Assembly (NCBI GenBank): GCA_900313725.1
Contig: OMSK01000030.1
Span: 1 to 34,102 of the forward strand
DNA from: an uncultured Bacillota bacterium
Lineage (GTDB): Bacteria > Bacillota_I > Bacilli_A > RF39 > UBA660
Reading direction: 5' to 3'
Length of the DNA stretch: 34,102 nt
This document shows, in pieces, positions 1-7,348 of this stretch. Numbering within the stretch: position 1 is the first letter of the stretch; each line of letters opens with the position of its first letter. The notes under the pieces are model-generated. The model was not told where the DNA came from, made no database searches, and worked only from the letters and a program-made list of their open reading frames with translations. The position numbers were made by a program, and so were the translations under genes.

Positions 1-83
1 CTAAGGCCGGACTTGAACCGGCACGGGATTTGACTCCCGCAGGATTTTAAGTCCTGTGCGTCTACCAATTTCGCCACTCAGGC
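1..83 (-). tRNA. tRNA-Leu (anticodon UAA), 3' end cut by the window edge
   Basis: The minus strand reads GCCTGAG (acceptor), a D-arm with GTGGCGAAATTGGTAGAC, an anticodon arm CAGGA-CTTAAAA-TCCTG with anticodon TAA, a long variable arm CGGGAGTCAAATCCCG, and a T-arm GCCGG-TTCAAGT-CCGGC. The long class II variable arm and the UAA anticodon give leucine, reading UUA/UUG codons, which matter in an AT-rich genome. Only five of the seven 3' acceptor bases lie in the window, so the last bases and any encoded CCA cannot be seen. Confidence 0.95.
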
Positions 84-90
84 ACAATTT

Positions 91-116
91 CATGTCAACA
101 AATAAGTGCTGACATG
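91..116 (-). repeat. Inverted repeat in the tRNA-Leu leader
   Basis: The 7-bp arms CATGTCA (91-97) and TGACATG (110-116) flank a 12-nt loop, between the predicted -10 element and the tRNA 5' end at 83. In the precursor RNA this would form a small hairpin a few bases ahead of the mature 5' end. Its role is unknown; there is no U-run, so it is not a terminator. Confidence 0.5.
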
Positions 117-120
117 AGTA

Positions 121-149
121 ATTATATAATATTTTATGCAAAGTTGCAA
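121..149 (-). promoter_or_regulatory. Predicted sigma-A promoter for tRNA-Leu
   Basis: On the minus strand, TTGCAA (144-149), a 17-bp spacer and TATAAT (121-126) lie about 38 bp upstream of the tRNA. The element fits between the end of the FAD-dehydrogenase gene and the tRNA, and implies a separate transcript. Confidence 0.6.
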
Positions 150-167
150 TAGTTTTTGCAAATTTTT

Positions 168-1529
168 TTATTTTTTTAAGATATTTCTTGCAGCAATTAC
201 ACCACTTATTGATGATTGCATTAATCCTCTTGTAATTCCTGCACCATCTCCAATAGCGTATACTCCATCATATTTTGTTTGTAAATTATTGTCTACTTCT
301 ATTTTTGCTGAATAAAATTTTACTTCTACTCCATAAAGAATTGTATCTCTTCCAGATATTCCTGGACATACATGTTCTAATTCATCAAATGTTTCAAGTA
401 GTGCAGTTACAATTCTTGAAGGTAAAACATAAGATAAATCACCTGGAACTGCATCTTTTAATGTTGGTGTATACGATAATTTTTTAATTCTATCATATGT
501 TGATCTTTTACCATCTTTTAAATCTTTTAATCTTTGAACCATTATTTTGCCACCTGTTAACATATTAGATAGTCTAGCTATATATTTTCCATATGTGATT
601 GGTTCATCAAATGGTTCAGTAAATCTTGATGATACAAGTAATGCAAAGTTAGTATTATTACTTTTTATATCATGATAGCAATGACCATTAACTACTGCTA
701 GATTATCATCATAGTTTTCTTGTGAAACAAATCCACCTGGATTCATACAAAATGTTCTAACCATATTTTCTGTTGTTTTTGAACTATTGTAAACCTTAAA
801 TTCATACAAATTATTTGTCAAATGATCTGTTATTGATCTTGGTAATTCTACTCTTACTCCTATATCGACTTGATTATTAGTTGTTTTTACTTCATTCTTT
901 TTACATTCATTTATTAACCATCCTGAACCACTTCTACCGACAGATAGTACAATATTTTTTCCTTTATAAGTGTTTTTATCTGACTTTACAGTTTTATTTT
1001 TCATATCCACTTCTTTTATTTCTTCTTTTGATATTACTTCAACACCTTGACCAACTATATAGTCATACATTCTTTCCATTATTTCCGCACTTTTTTCTGT
1101 TCCTAAATGTCTTATAGGACACTTAATAAACTTTAATCCATACTTACTGCATTCATAATCAAATTCATTTGCAAATTCTTCATTATATGATATTTCTTTA
1201 TCTCCACCATATTCTAAATAAATACTATCTACATAGTGAATTAATTCATTTAATTTATCCGCATCAATATAATCTTCTAACCATCCACCTACATCTTTTG
1301 ATAATGATAATTTACCATCTGAAAAGGCTCCTGCCCCTCCAAAACCGCTTGATATATTACATGGTTTACATGACATACAGTTTAAAGTTTTTGCTTTTGG
1401 GCATTTTCTTACTTTAATACTATTTCCTTTATCAAACATTATTATTTTTAATTTTTTATTTTCTTTTAACAATTCTAGTGCTGTAAATATTCCTGCTGGT
1501 CCACTTCCAACTATTATTACATCATACAT
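168..1529 (-). CDS. FAD-dependent dehydrogenase (COG2509-like flavoprotein)
   Basis: Predicted cytoplasmic flavoprotein of 453 residues. The N-terminus MYDVIIVGSGPAG is a Rossmann dinucleotide-binding motif (glycines at 8, 10 and 13), and the C-terminus carries GVYAIGDGAGITRG, the second FAD-contact motif of two-dinucleotide-binding flavoproteins. A cysteine cluster CX7CX2CX2C at residues 43, 51, 54 and 57 follows the FAD motif. It resembles the cluster in the uncharacterised FAD-dependent dehydrogenases of this family and could hold a metal or Fe-S centre. I chose the ATG at 1529 rather than a codon seven residues earlier because GGGAGG lies seven bases before it on the minus strand. Substrate and pathway are not known for the family, and neighbours do not clarify them. 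It lies downstream of the thioredoxin-like gene, behind a strong terminator, so it probably has its own promoter or depends on readthrough. Confidence 0.8.
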   Translation of the reverse strand: MYDVIIVGSGPAGIFTALELLKENKKLKIIMFDKGNSIKVRKCPKAKTLNCMSCKPCNISSGFGGAGAFSDGKLSLSKDVGGWLEDYIDADKLNELIHYVDSIYLEYGGDKEISYNEEFANEFDYECSKYGLKFIKCPIRHLGTEKSAEIMERMYDYIVGQGVEVISKEEIKEVDMKNKTVKSDKNTYKGKNIVLSVGRSGSGWLINECKKNEVKTTNNQVDIGVRVELPRSITDHLTNNLYEFKVYNSSKTTENMVRTFCMNPGGFVSQENYDDNLAVVNGHCYHDIKSNNTNFALLVSSRFTEPFDEPITYGKYIARLSNMLTGGKIMVQRLKDLKDGKRSTYDRIKKLSYTPTLKDAVPGDLSYVLPSRIVTALLETFDELEHVCPGISGRDTILYGVEVKFYSAKIEVDNNLQTKYDGVYAIGDGAGITRGLMQSSISGVIAARNILKK

Positions 1530-1548
1530 ATTTAAACCTCCCTTAAAC

Positions 1549-1580
1549 AAAAATAATTAAGCACAAGCTTAATTATTTTT
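1549..1580 (-). terminator. Intrinsic terminator after the thioredoxin-like gene
   Basis: A perfect 14-bp stem (1549-1562 with 1567-1580) encloses the loop ACAA, and a T-rich tract follows on the minus strand. The stop codon of the upstream gene (1573-1575) lies inside the right arm. The stem is almost perfectly symmetric and flanked by A/T runs, so it could act in both directions. Confidence 0.8.
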
Positions 1581-2115
1581 CAAATCCATTTTTTTCTAAG
1601 AATTGTGCAAAATTTTCATAATCATCATATCCAACCCAAGTATCTTGTAGTTTTCCATTTTTTACTAAAAGTACCATTGGAGTTGCAGTAAAGTTTTCTT
1701 CAAGAAATTTATTTTCATTATCCTTTTCTAATATTTTTTTACTATCTTCTGAAGTTAATTTGTCCATATCATAATAATATGTTTGATATCCATATTCAGT
1801 TTGTGCTTGTTGAAGTGCTGGTAGGAATTGTACACAATAACCACAAGTTGCTCTACCTATATAAATAAGTTTTGTTTCCTTTGAATCAAATAGATCTATT
1901 GCTTCATCCATTGTTACTTCTTTAAACATACTTACATCATAATTTGAATTAATTTGTTCTTCTGTTCCTTTTTGATTTTGATCTTTTGATTTATCTTTGT
2001 CTGTTGTTATTTTTACATTTGAAGCAAATAATATTATTGTATTAATTGCAAGTAAGGCAATTATAATATAAACACATTTTAATATTTTTTGTAATATTTT
2101 TGAATCTTCACTCAT
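1573..2115 (-). CDS. Membrane-anchored thioredoxin-fold protein
   Basis: The 180-residue protein begins with a short charged stretch and a single hydrophobic segment (about residues 13-33). A polar linker rich in K, D and Q (34-60) follows, then a thioredoxin-like domain with the redox motif CGYC (C91, C94) in the context YIGRATCGYCVQFLPAL. ATPM later in the domain matches the cis-proline loop. The single N-terminal helix without an obvious cleavage site suggests an extracytoplasmic, membrane-tethered oxidoreductase. Proteins of this type are often annotated as thioredoxin family or bacteriocin-transport accessory protein; no bacteriocin genes are nearby, so I do not infer that role. The start follows AGGAGGAAC. 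A promoter lies directly upstream and a terminator overlaps the stop, so it is probably monocistronic. It may act in disulphide exchange on surface proteins; the substrate is unknown. Confidence 0.75.
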   Translation of the reverse strand: MSEDSKILQKILKCVYIIIALLAINTIILFASNVKITTDKDKSKDQNQKGTEEQINSNYDVSMFKEVTMDEAIDLFDSKETKLIYIGRATCGYCVQFLPALQQAQTEYGYQTYYYDMDKLTSEDSKKILEKDNENKFLEENFTATPMVLLVKNGKLQDTWVGYDDYENFAQFLEKNGFEK

Positions 2116-2133
2116 ATTGTTCCTCCTAATATA

Positions 2134-2162
2134 ATTTTATCATATTATATATTTCATGACAA
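2134..2162 (-). promoter_or_regulatory. Predicted promoter of the thioredoxin-like gene
   Basis: Minus strand: TTGTCA (2157-2162), a 17-bp spacer and TAAAAT (2134-2139), followed about 10 bp later by the AGGAGG ribosome-binding site. Confidence 0.5.
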
Positions 2163-2164
2163 CA

Positions 2165-2410
2165 TTATCTTGATTTAATAATTAGAATAATTATTATTAT
2201 TTCTATAATAAAACTAATTGTCCAAAATAGTTTTTTTCTTCGTTCTTTATTTTTTTCTCTTTTATCTACTTCTTCTAAATCTGTTAAAATATTATGTATT
2301 TTTTCTTTCATCACATCTTCATTACTTTTTATATCTTTTTCTACTTGTTTTTCTGTTTCATAGTTATTTTTTTTGATTATTTCTTCTTCAACTATATCCT
2401 CATTATTCAT
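2165..2410 (-). CDS. Small tail-anchored protein of unknown function
   Basis: I do not recognise this 81-residue protein. Residues 1-58 are highly charged (E, K, N, D) and predicted helical, with possible coiled-coil character. Residues 60-79 form one hydrophobic isoleucine-rich segment ending in KSR, a topology expected for a C-terminally anchored protein with a cytoplasmic N-terminal part. The start follows an AGGTGG ribosome-binding site ten bases upstream. It lies between the terminator of the glucosaminidase gene and the promoter of the thioredoxin-like gene, so it may be transcribed alone. The good ribosome-binding site and the clear topology support a real gene; no function can be assigned. 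Confidence 0.6.
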   Translation of the reverse strand: MNNEDIVEEEIIKKNNYETEKQVEKDIKSNEDVMKEKIHNILTDLEEVDKREKNKERRKKLFWTISFIIEIIIIILIIKSR

Positions 2411-2454
2411 GTTACCACCTATTTTAATTTTATCATTTATATTATAATAAGTAA

Positions 2455-2479
2455 ATAAAAAAAGGCTTATGCAGCCTTT
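2455..2479 (-). terminator. Intrinsic terminator after the glucosaminidase-like gene
   Basis: The stem AAAGGCT/AGCCTTT (2461-2467 with 2473-2479) has a 5-nt loop, and a run of seven T on the minus strand follows. The stop codon (2467-2469) falls at the hairpin. Confidence 0.75.
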
Positions 2480-3066
2480 ATTTTATTCATATACCAACGT
2501 ACTTTACTTGCCCATGTTGTACTTTGAGCATATACTGGATTCATTTTTTCAGGTGTTGTTAACCCTTTTGAATAATATCTTTTATATAATATATTTAAAT
2601 ATCCTTTAATACCATCATCTAAAGTTGGGAATGCCATATATTTACCATTTCCACCTTTTAATCCACCTAAGTTGTTATGTGATCTAACTAAACCACTACA
2701 ACTATATGAACATCCAGTTTCATGTAAAGTAATTGCTAGTGCTAGATATGGATCTAGTCCTAACTCTATCGAATATGTTGCAAATAGTCTTCCTTTTCCT
2801 TTTAATGATGAATTCATTGATCTTTCAAGTTTTTCTGATAATTCGTCAATTGTTAAATCATCCCATACTACGCTTGCTTTTCTTATTTCTTCTTTTACGT
2901 CATTTTCAGCTTCTTCTAAAAATACTTTAGAATCATTATAGAAGACTTTACTATTAATTGTAGCATTATATTGTTTTTTTTCTGTTGGAATATTCATTAC
3001 TAATAATCCTGACAATATAAGTACAAATCCTGTTATAATTGCAACCTTTTTCTGGTTTATTTTCAC
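2467..3066 (-). CDS. Membrane-anchored glucosaminidase-family peptidoglycan hydrolase
   Basis: The 199-residue protein has a short basic N-terminus and a hydrophobic segment (about residues 8-25), serving as signal or anchor, then a 60-residue linker. The C-terminal domain resembles the glucosaminidase (PF01832-type) fold: ALAITLHETG with a candidate catalytic glutamate at E116, then NNLGGLKGGNGKYMAFPTLDDGIKGYLNIL, split here as NNLGGLKGG and FPTLDDGIKGYLNIL, and a C-terminal VYAQSTTWASKVRWYM. Such enzymes cleave glycan strands of the wall outside the membrane. I chose the GTG at 3066 because AGAGGTG lies five bases before it; an in-frame GTG at 3081 overlaps that ribosome-binding site. A consensus-like promoter lies upstream within the end of the RNB gene. 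A lysozyme-like transglycosylase is a less likely alternative. Confidence 0.7.
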   Translation of the reverse strand: MKINQKKVAIITGFVLILSGLLVMNIPTEKKQYNATINSKVFYNDSKVFLEEAENDVKEEIRKASVVWDDLTIDELSEKLERSMNSSLKGKGRLFATYSIELGLDPYLALAITLHETGCSYSCSGLVRSHNNLGGLKGGNGKYMAFPTLDDGIKGYLNILYKRYYSKGLTTPEKMNPVYAQSTTWASKVRWYMNKIKAA

Positions 3067-3102
3067 AATTTCACCTCTCACTTTTTTTAAAAAAGCAAAT
3101 TT

Positions 3103-3131
3103 ATCTTATCATGAATAAACTATCTTGTCAA
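3103..3131 (-). promoter_or_regulatory. Predicted sigma-A promoter of the glucosaminidase-like gene
   Basis: Minus strand: perfect TTGACA (3126-3131), a 17-bp spacer and TAAGAT (3103-3108). The -35 box lies inside the last codons of the preceding ribonuclease gene. Confidence 0.65.
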
Positions 3132-4988
3132 ATTTTCATAACGTGATGAAAATTTCTCAATTGAAGGTCTTTTAGCATTTATACGTTTAACATGTTTTGA
3201 TAAAAAGTTATTATATTTTATAATATCTTCTTCAGTATATTCATCAAAATAAAATTTATCAAGGCATATTATATTTAAATCATCATCTTCTCTTCTGGCA
3301 GGAGCTGTTACATGTCCATATGGATTTATATCTAATCCAAAATGTCCTTTAGATACTATATCATATTCTGCATTTGGATAAATATTTTTTAAAATTTCGA
3401 TAAATTTTATACATTCTTCATTATATGCCTCATTTAAAATATATTGTTCTATTCTATTTAATTCTTCTTGTTGTTCACTACCTATTACATGATTTCTATA
3501 ACTAAATGGTAAACCATTATTATAAAAATAAGTAGCTACTCGATGATTGGTAAATATCATTGTTGCTTCTACTACACGTTCTCCTTTTGATCTACCAATT
3601 ATATTGGTATTTGTTATATTATTTGTAGTTCTGTTTACTTTTTCATATAAAGGATCTTTTTTATAGTAGCTTTGTAATATATTTGAAGCTGTATTTAGTT
3701 TTTTTACTGTTTCTGATAATTTGTCATTACCATCCTTCTCTAAAATATGGTTAAAATCTTTATATGTCATATTTCTATCTACTTTTATTACTGATTTAAT
3801 AAATTCATCTTTAATAAATTTACCATTTTCATCAAATTCAAAGTAATATGATATAGCAGGTCTATAATTACCTTCATTTAAACTAATTAATTTTTCCATT
3901 AATTCCTCTGGAAATAATGGATATGTTTTATCAGATAAATATATTGATGTTGTTCTTTTGGCAGCTTCATCAAATATTATACTATCTTTATCAATTACAG
4001 CCATAGGATCAGCGATATGGACTCCAAGTTGCACATGATTATTATCAAGTATTTTAACTGATAAAGCATCATCTATTTCTTTAGCGTCTTCTCCATCAAA
4101 TGATAATATATAATCATCTATGATAGATCTATCTTTATCTATTGTATAATTATTTATTATTTTTTTTACTTCTGTTTTTATTGCTATATTAAAAGATGAA
4201 GGAATATCATATTTATATTCATAATATTCTATACTTTTTTCTTCTTCCTCGTCTATTACTTTTTCAAGTAAAATATTTAAAAAGAATGTTTTCATTTTTT
4301 TATCTTTTTTTATTTCTTTTAAACTTTGTTTTATTTTTTTTAATATTGTTTGTTTATCTATAATATCAAATATAAATTTAGGTGATGTTAATATATAGTT
4401 TATTATTTCATCATAATATAATATTTCATCTCTTCCTGTTTCTTTATTATAATTAATTACTTCTTCTATATATTTATCAATAACACTTACAATTATTTTT
4501 TTATTATTTCTATCAAAATAGTTTACTAAATATGGAAATCTTTGTAATGCGTCTTTAAATATAGATGTTTTTTTTAAATCAAATATTATATAGTCTATTA
4601 TTTGATAATGTGGGCCATCATATTTATCAACATAATCATACAACATAGATATTTGAATTAATTCTATATTATTTATTAGGTTTTTAAGGAATTTATAATT
4701 ATGATTTGTTTTATCTATATTACCTGGTTTTTGTACTAAAAAAGTTTTTACTTGTTGATGTATTTTTTTAAATTTTTCATTTAATTCTTTTTGATTCTTT
4801 TTTCCATAAATAGGTAATATTTTTATTAATGTATCTAAATAATCTATATCTTTATCATAACTAAAATTATTTATTTCTTCTTCTAGTATTTCGATACATG
4901 AATTACATATTGTATTACTATTATATTTATTTAATCCTTCTAAATTACCAGATTTTATTATATTTTTTATTTTTTCTGTTTTAACCAT
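3120..4988 (-). CDS. RNB-domain (RNase II/R family) ribonuclease with an atypical N-terminus
   Basis: The 622-residue protein has an RNB catalytic domain from about residue 285. It includes DGEDAKEIDDALSV (298-311), HIADPMAVI, TYPLFPEELMEKLISLN and a C-terminal YGHVTAPARREDDDLN motif, matching the metal-binding and arginine motifs of the 3'-5' exoribonucleases RNase II and RNase R. Of the four acidic residues in the active-site motif, the second is Glu (E304) where Asp is usual; D298, D306 and D307 are present. The first 280 residues are lysine- and asparagine-rich and helical with no cold-shock domain I can see, and no S1 domain follows the RNB domain, unlike RNase R. It probably degrades RNA processively from the 3' end, but substrate recruitment must differ from RNase R. 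It starts 7 bp after the 83-residue gene, so the two are likely co-transcribed. Confidence 0.8.
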   Translation of the reverse strand: MVKTEKIKNIIKSGNLEGLNKYNSNTICNSCIEILEEEINNFSYDKDIDYLDTLIKILPIYGKKNQKELNEKFKKIHQQVKTFLVQKPGNIDKTNHNYKFLKNLINNIELIQISMLYDYVDKYDGPHYQIIDYIIFDLKKTSIFKDALQRFPYLVNYFDRNNKKIIVSVIDKYIEEVINYNKETGRDEILYYDEIINYILTSPKFIFDIIDKQTILKKIKQSLKEIKKDKKMKTFFLNILLEKVIDEEEEKSIEYYEYKYDIPSSFNIAIKTEVKKIINNYTIDKDRSIIDDYILSFDGEDAKEIDDALSVKILDNNHVQLGVHIADPMAVIDKDSIIFDEAAKRTTSIYLSDKTYPLFPEELMEKLISLNEGNYRPAISYYFEFDENGKFIKDEFIKSVIKVDRNMTYKDFNHILEKDGNDKLSETVKKLNTASNILQSYYKKDPLYEKVNRTTNNITNTNIIGRSKGERVVEATMIFTNHRVATYFYNNGLPFSYRNHVIGSEQQEELNRIEQYILNEAYNEECIKFIEILKNIYPNAEYDIVSKGHFGLDINPYGHVTAPARREDDDLNIICLDKFYFDEYTEEDIIKYNNFLSKHVKRINAKRPSIEKFSSRYENLTR

Positions 4989-4995
4989 AACCCAC

Positions 4996-5247
4996 CTACT
5001 TATTTGTATTATTATAATAATTAAATTCCGCTAATTCTCCTGATACTTTATCTAATTCTTCATTATATTCTTCGTTTAATATTTCCTCTATTTCATATAT
5101 TAAACTTGATATATTATTATATTTTAAATAATCTATGTCATATTTATTTAATATTTCAATTTGTTCATCAGATAAAAGTAATCCATTATCTCTTTTCTTG
5201 TGCATTTTTTTATCAAAATTTATATCTATTATCTTTTCAAAATCCAT
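4996..5247 (-). CDS. Small acidic protein of unknown function, upstream of the RNB gene
   Basis: This 83-residue protein is soluble, acidic and rich in N, Y and E, with no membrane segment. It has a central part LLLSDEQIEILNKYDIDY and an acidic helix ending in ELAEFNYYNNTNK. I do not recognise the family. It begins behind an AGGAGG and an extended -10 promoter and ends 7 bp before the ribonuclease gene, so it is the first gene of a two-gene operon. Possible roles include a partner or regulator of the nuclease, but only the position supports that. Confidence 0.6.
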   Translation of the reverse strand: MDFEKIIDINFDKKMHKKRDNGLLLSDEQIEILNKYDIDYLKYNNISSLIYEIEEILNEEYNEELDKVSGELAEFNYYNNTNK

Positions 5248-5270
5248 ATAACCTACTACCTCCTATGATA

Positions 5271-5279
5271 ATTATAACA
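5271..5279 (-). promoter_or_regulatory. Extended -10 promoter for the 83-residue gene and RNB operon
   Basis: The minus strand reads TG-T-TATAAT (5271-5279), an extended -10 element. The -35 region lies in the T-tract of the preceding terminator and is a poor match. Confidence 0.45.
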
Positions 5280-5290
5280 TTTATAATTAA

Positions 5291-5321
5291 AGAAAAAAAG
5301 TTATTTCATAGTGAAATAACT
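5291..5321 (-). terminator. Intrinsic terminator of the Nudix/radical-SAM operon
   Basis: A perfect 10-bp stem (5299-5308 with 5312-5321) with a 3-nt loop is followed on the minus strand by TTTTTTTCTTT. The stem includes the stop codon of the Nudix-like gene. Confidence 0.85.
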
Positions 5322-6141
5322 AATTATTTTTATATTTAAATAATACGGAAGGTCTATGTCCTCCACCCGTTCTCATTTTGTTTGTTTTTATTACTTTATC
5401 TTTTATAATTCTTCTAAATGCTGGATCAAGTAATTTTTTACCTAGTATTACTTCATATACTTGTTGTAATTCTTTTAATGTAAAATATTCTGGCATCATG
5501 TTAAATACTATATCTGTGTACTCTATTTTATTTTTTAATCTTTCTATTCCATTAACTATTACAAGTGGATGATCAAAGGCTAATTTATTATTTTCTAATA
5601 CTTCATATCTATATTTATTAGTTGTTTTTTCTTTTAATATTTTTTTAATTTTAAATTTAATTTTTTCAATACCATTATCTAGTGTTAAATCAATAATATT
5701 TTTATCTTCTAATATCATTACATTAAACCATGAGGCATTATTAGAAATCATATTTGGTAATTTATTTTTATCTATCAAAGCTATATAAGAAGTAGAAATT
5801 ACTCTCATACGTGGATCCCTTTTTGGATTACCATAAGTATATAATTGTTCTAAGTATATGTTGTCAAGATTTGTTTCGGTTTTCAATATTCTATTAGCAG
5901 CATCTTCTATATCTTCATCTATGCCTATAAATCCACCTGGTAGGCACCATTTATCTTTAAATGGATAGGTATTTCTTTTTACAAGTAAAATACTAAAATA
6001 TTTTTTATTTAATTTACGATAATTTTCTTGAACACCATTTGCAACACTAAATAATAGTATATCAGTAGTTAATGATAATTTATCATATTTATTTGAATCA
6101 TAATCATTTAAAAATTCTATTTCACTTTTATATTCTTTCAT
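5320..6141 (-). CDS. NrtR-like protein: degenerate Nudix domain plus winged helix
   Basis: The 273-residue protein has an N-terminal Nudix fold (about 25-150) containing KWCLPGGFIGIDEDIEDAA and a C-terminal winged-helix part (about 200-273) with FTLKELQQVYEVILGK and AFRRIIKDK. This architecture matches NrtR-type regulators, in which the Nudix domain binds ADP-ribose-like ligands and the winged helix binds DNA. The Nudix box G70-x5-E76-x7-R84 continues I85-L-K-T88-E89-T-N91-L. Two of the three metal-binding glutamates of the canonical REUxEExGU are replaced (I85, T88), as is the glycine (N91), so hydrolysis is probably lost and a sensor role is more likely. It is the last gene of a three-gene operon and may control that operon's own promoter. 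Its exact ligand and regulon cannot be read from the sequence. A still-active hydrolase with a variant box is the main alternative. Confidence 0.75.
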   Translation of the reverse strand: MKEYKSEIEFLNDYDSNKYDKLSLTTDILLFSVANGVQENYRKLNKKYFSILLVKRNTYPFKDKWCLPGGFIGIDEDIEDAANRILKTETNLDNIYLEQLYTYGNPKRDPRMRVISTSYIALIDKNKLPNMISNNASWFNVMILEDKNIIDLTLDNGIEKIKFKIKKILKEKTTNKYRYEVLENNKLAFDHPLVIVNGIERLKNKIEYTDIVFNMMPEYFTLKELQQVYEVILGKKLLDPAFRRIIKDKVIKTNKMRTGGGHRPSVLFKYKNN

Positions 6142-6172
6142 TGTACACCTCTATATCAATTATATCATATAA

Positions 6173-6865
6173 TTATTCCCAATCATCATATACATTTCCA
6201 TCTTCTCTAAATATTTTATATCTATTATATGTATCCATACAATTTTCATCTAATCTTATTGATATATTTCCTTTATATAGCATAATATCCTCTTTTAGTT
6301 TATCTAGTTTTTCTTTTAATATTTGATGTTTTTCTATGTAATTATCAACTTTTTTATTTACTCCATTACTTTTTTGTAATACTTTAAAAGTTAACTGAGT
6401 TACATTTTTTGGAAGTATATTTATTATATCCTCTAATGTATAATTATTAAATGTATCTGTAAGTAATATAACATATCTATTTATTTTTCCACATGGTTTT
6501 ATATTTTTTATCAAATTATAATATGGGATTGAATAAGCAACTACATCTAATTCTTGATATATTTTATTTTCTTTATAAAAATGTGTTTGTATTTCAATTT
6601 GGATATTTGGATTAGTATTTCTTACAATATTTATTATATCTTTAACACATTCTTTTGATTGCATTGGTTCATTTGTACCTGTTATTACTATATATCCTAA
6701 ATCACTATTATTTTTTATTGTATTTATTAGATTATTTTTCCAATAATTATAATTATTTGTATAATTATCTATAAATTTATTATTATGTTCATGAGTTTTT
6801 GATATACAAAATGGACAATTATAAATACACTCCATATGTGGTGTTAGTACTTGTAAACTTTTCAT
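6173..6865 (-). CDS. Short radical-SAM family protein
   Basis: The 230-residue protein carries the radical-SAM cluster motif CX3CX2C near the N-terminus as CIYNCPFC (C13, C17, C20). It is followed by GYIVITGTNEPM, equivalent to the SAM-contacting GGEP region, and later beta-strand segments IQIEIQTHF and NRYVILLTD. It should bind a [4Fe-4S] cluster and cleave S-adenosylmethionine. No second cluster domain or SPASM-type cysteine set is visible; only isolated cysteines occur in the C-terminal half. The barrel is short, as in activating enzymes and QueE-like proteins, but I cannot assign a substrate. The start follows AAGGTG. The gene begins 4 bp after the upstream 133-residue gene and is followed after 31 bp by the Nudix-like gene, indicating translational coupling and a shared pathway. 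Confidence 0.75.
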   Translation of the reverse strand: MKSLQVLTPHMECIYNCPFCISKTHEHNNKFIDNYTNNYNYWKNNLINTIKNNSDLGYIVITGTNEPMQSKECVKDIINIVRNTNPNIQIEIQTHFYKENKIYQELDVVAYSIPYYNLIKNIKPCGKINRYVILLTDTFNNYTLEDIINILPKNVTQLTFKVLQKSNGVNKKVDNYIEKHQILKEKLDKLKEDIMLYKGNISIRLDENCMDTYNRYKIFREDGNVYDDWE

Positions 6866-6869
6866 ATTA

Positions 6870-7271
6870 TCACCTTTTTTCTTTTAATTTATTTTTTATT
6901 TCATTTACTTTTAAATTTACTCCATTAAAGTAAAAGTATTCTACTTCATTATTATTATGTAAATCATAATTATCATATCTTATTCCACAATCAAAATTTA
7001 TTTCTAATACTTCCATGTTTTCCTCAAGTAAAACAATACCTAATATTTTTTTTAAGTCTTCTAAATTCAAATATTTTTTTAATTCTACTTCTTCATCTAA
7101 TAATTTTTTTGTAATAATTTGAATAATTTCAACTGTACATGTTTTATCGTCATAATAACCAGTATATTCTATTTTCGGATTTGTTATAATTTTACAATTA
7201 ATATTTTCATATTTTTCATAATAATATTTAATTAATTTTTCAAATTGTTCAACATTTAATTCTAATTTCAT
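6870..7271 (-). CDS. Protein of unknown function, first gene of the radical-SAM/Nudix operon
   Basis: The 133-residue protein is soluble, acidic in the middle and basic at its C-terminus, with alternating helices and strands (KYYYEKYENINCKIITN, YYDDKTCTVEIIQIITKKL, MEVLEINFDCGIRYDNYD). No catalytic motif or membrane segment is evident, and I do not recognise a family. Three cysteines are present but not clustered. The start at 7271 follows AGAGGAA. It is the promoter-proximal gene behind a perfect-consensus promoter with dyad symmetry in its leader, so it should be the best-expressed member of the operon. It could be a partner or substrate of the radical-SAM protein, but that is inference from position only. 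Confidence 0.6.
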   Translation of the reverse strand: MKLELNVEQFEKLIKYYYEKYENINCKIITNPKIEYTGYYDDKTCTVEIIQIITKKLLDEEVELKKYLNLEDLKKILGIVLLEENMEVLEINFDCGIRYDNYDLHNNNEVEYFYFNGVNLKVNEIKNKLKEKR

Positions 7272-7290
7272 ATATATTCCTCTTTCTTAT

Positions 7291-7315
7291 TAACAATTTG
7301 TTAAAAACAAATTGT
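7291..7315 (-). promoter_or_regulatory. Candidate operator: perfect dyad in the operon leader
   Basis: Arms ACAATTTGTT (7293-7302) and AACAAATTGT (7306-7315) are perfect 10-bp inverted repeats around AAA; a shorter dyad TAACAA-T-TTGTTA (7291-7303) overlaps. It lies between the promoter and the first start codon. A related TAACAATTG occurs at 7359-7367 inside the promoter spacer, and TAACAG/CTGTTA arms pair at 7323-7343. It could be a DNA operator, plausibly for the operon's own winged-helix protein, or an RNA hairpin in the leader. Confidence 0.5.
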
Positions 7316-7348
7316 ATAAAATTAACAGTTTTTATTTCTGTTATTAAC

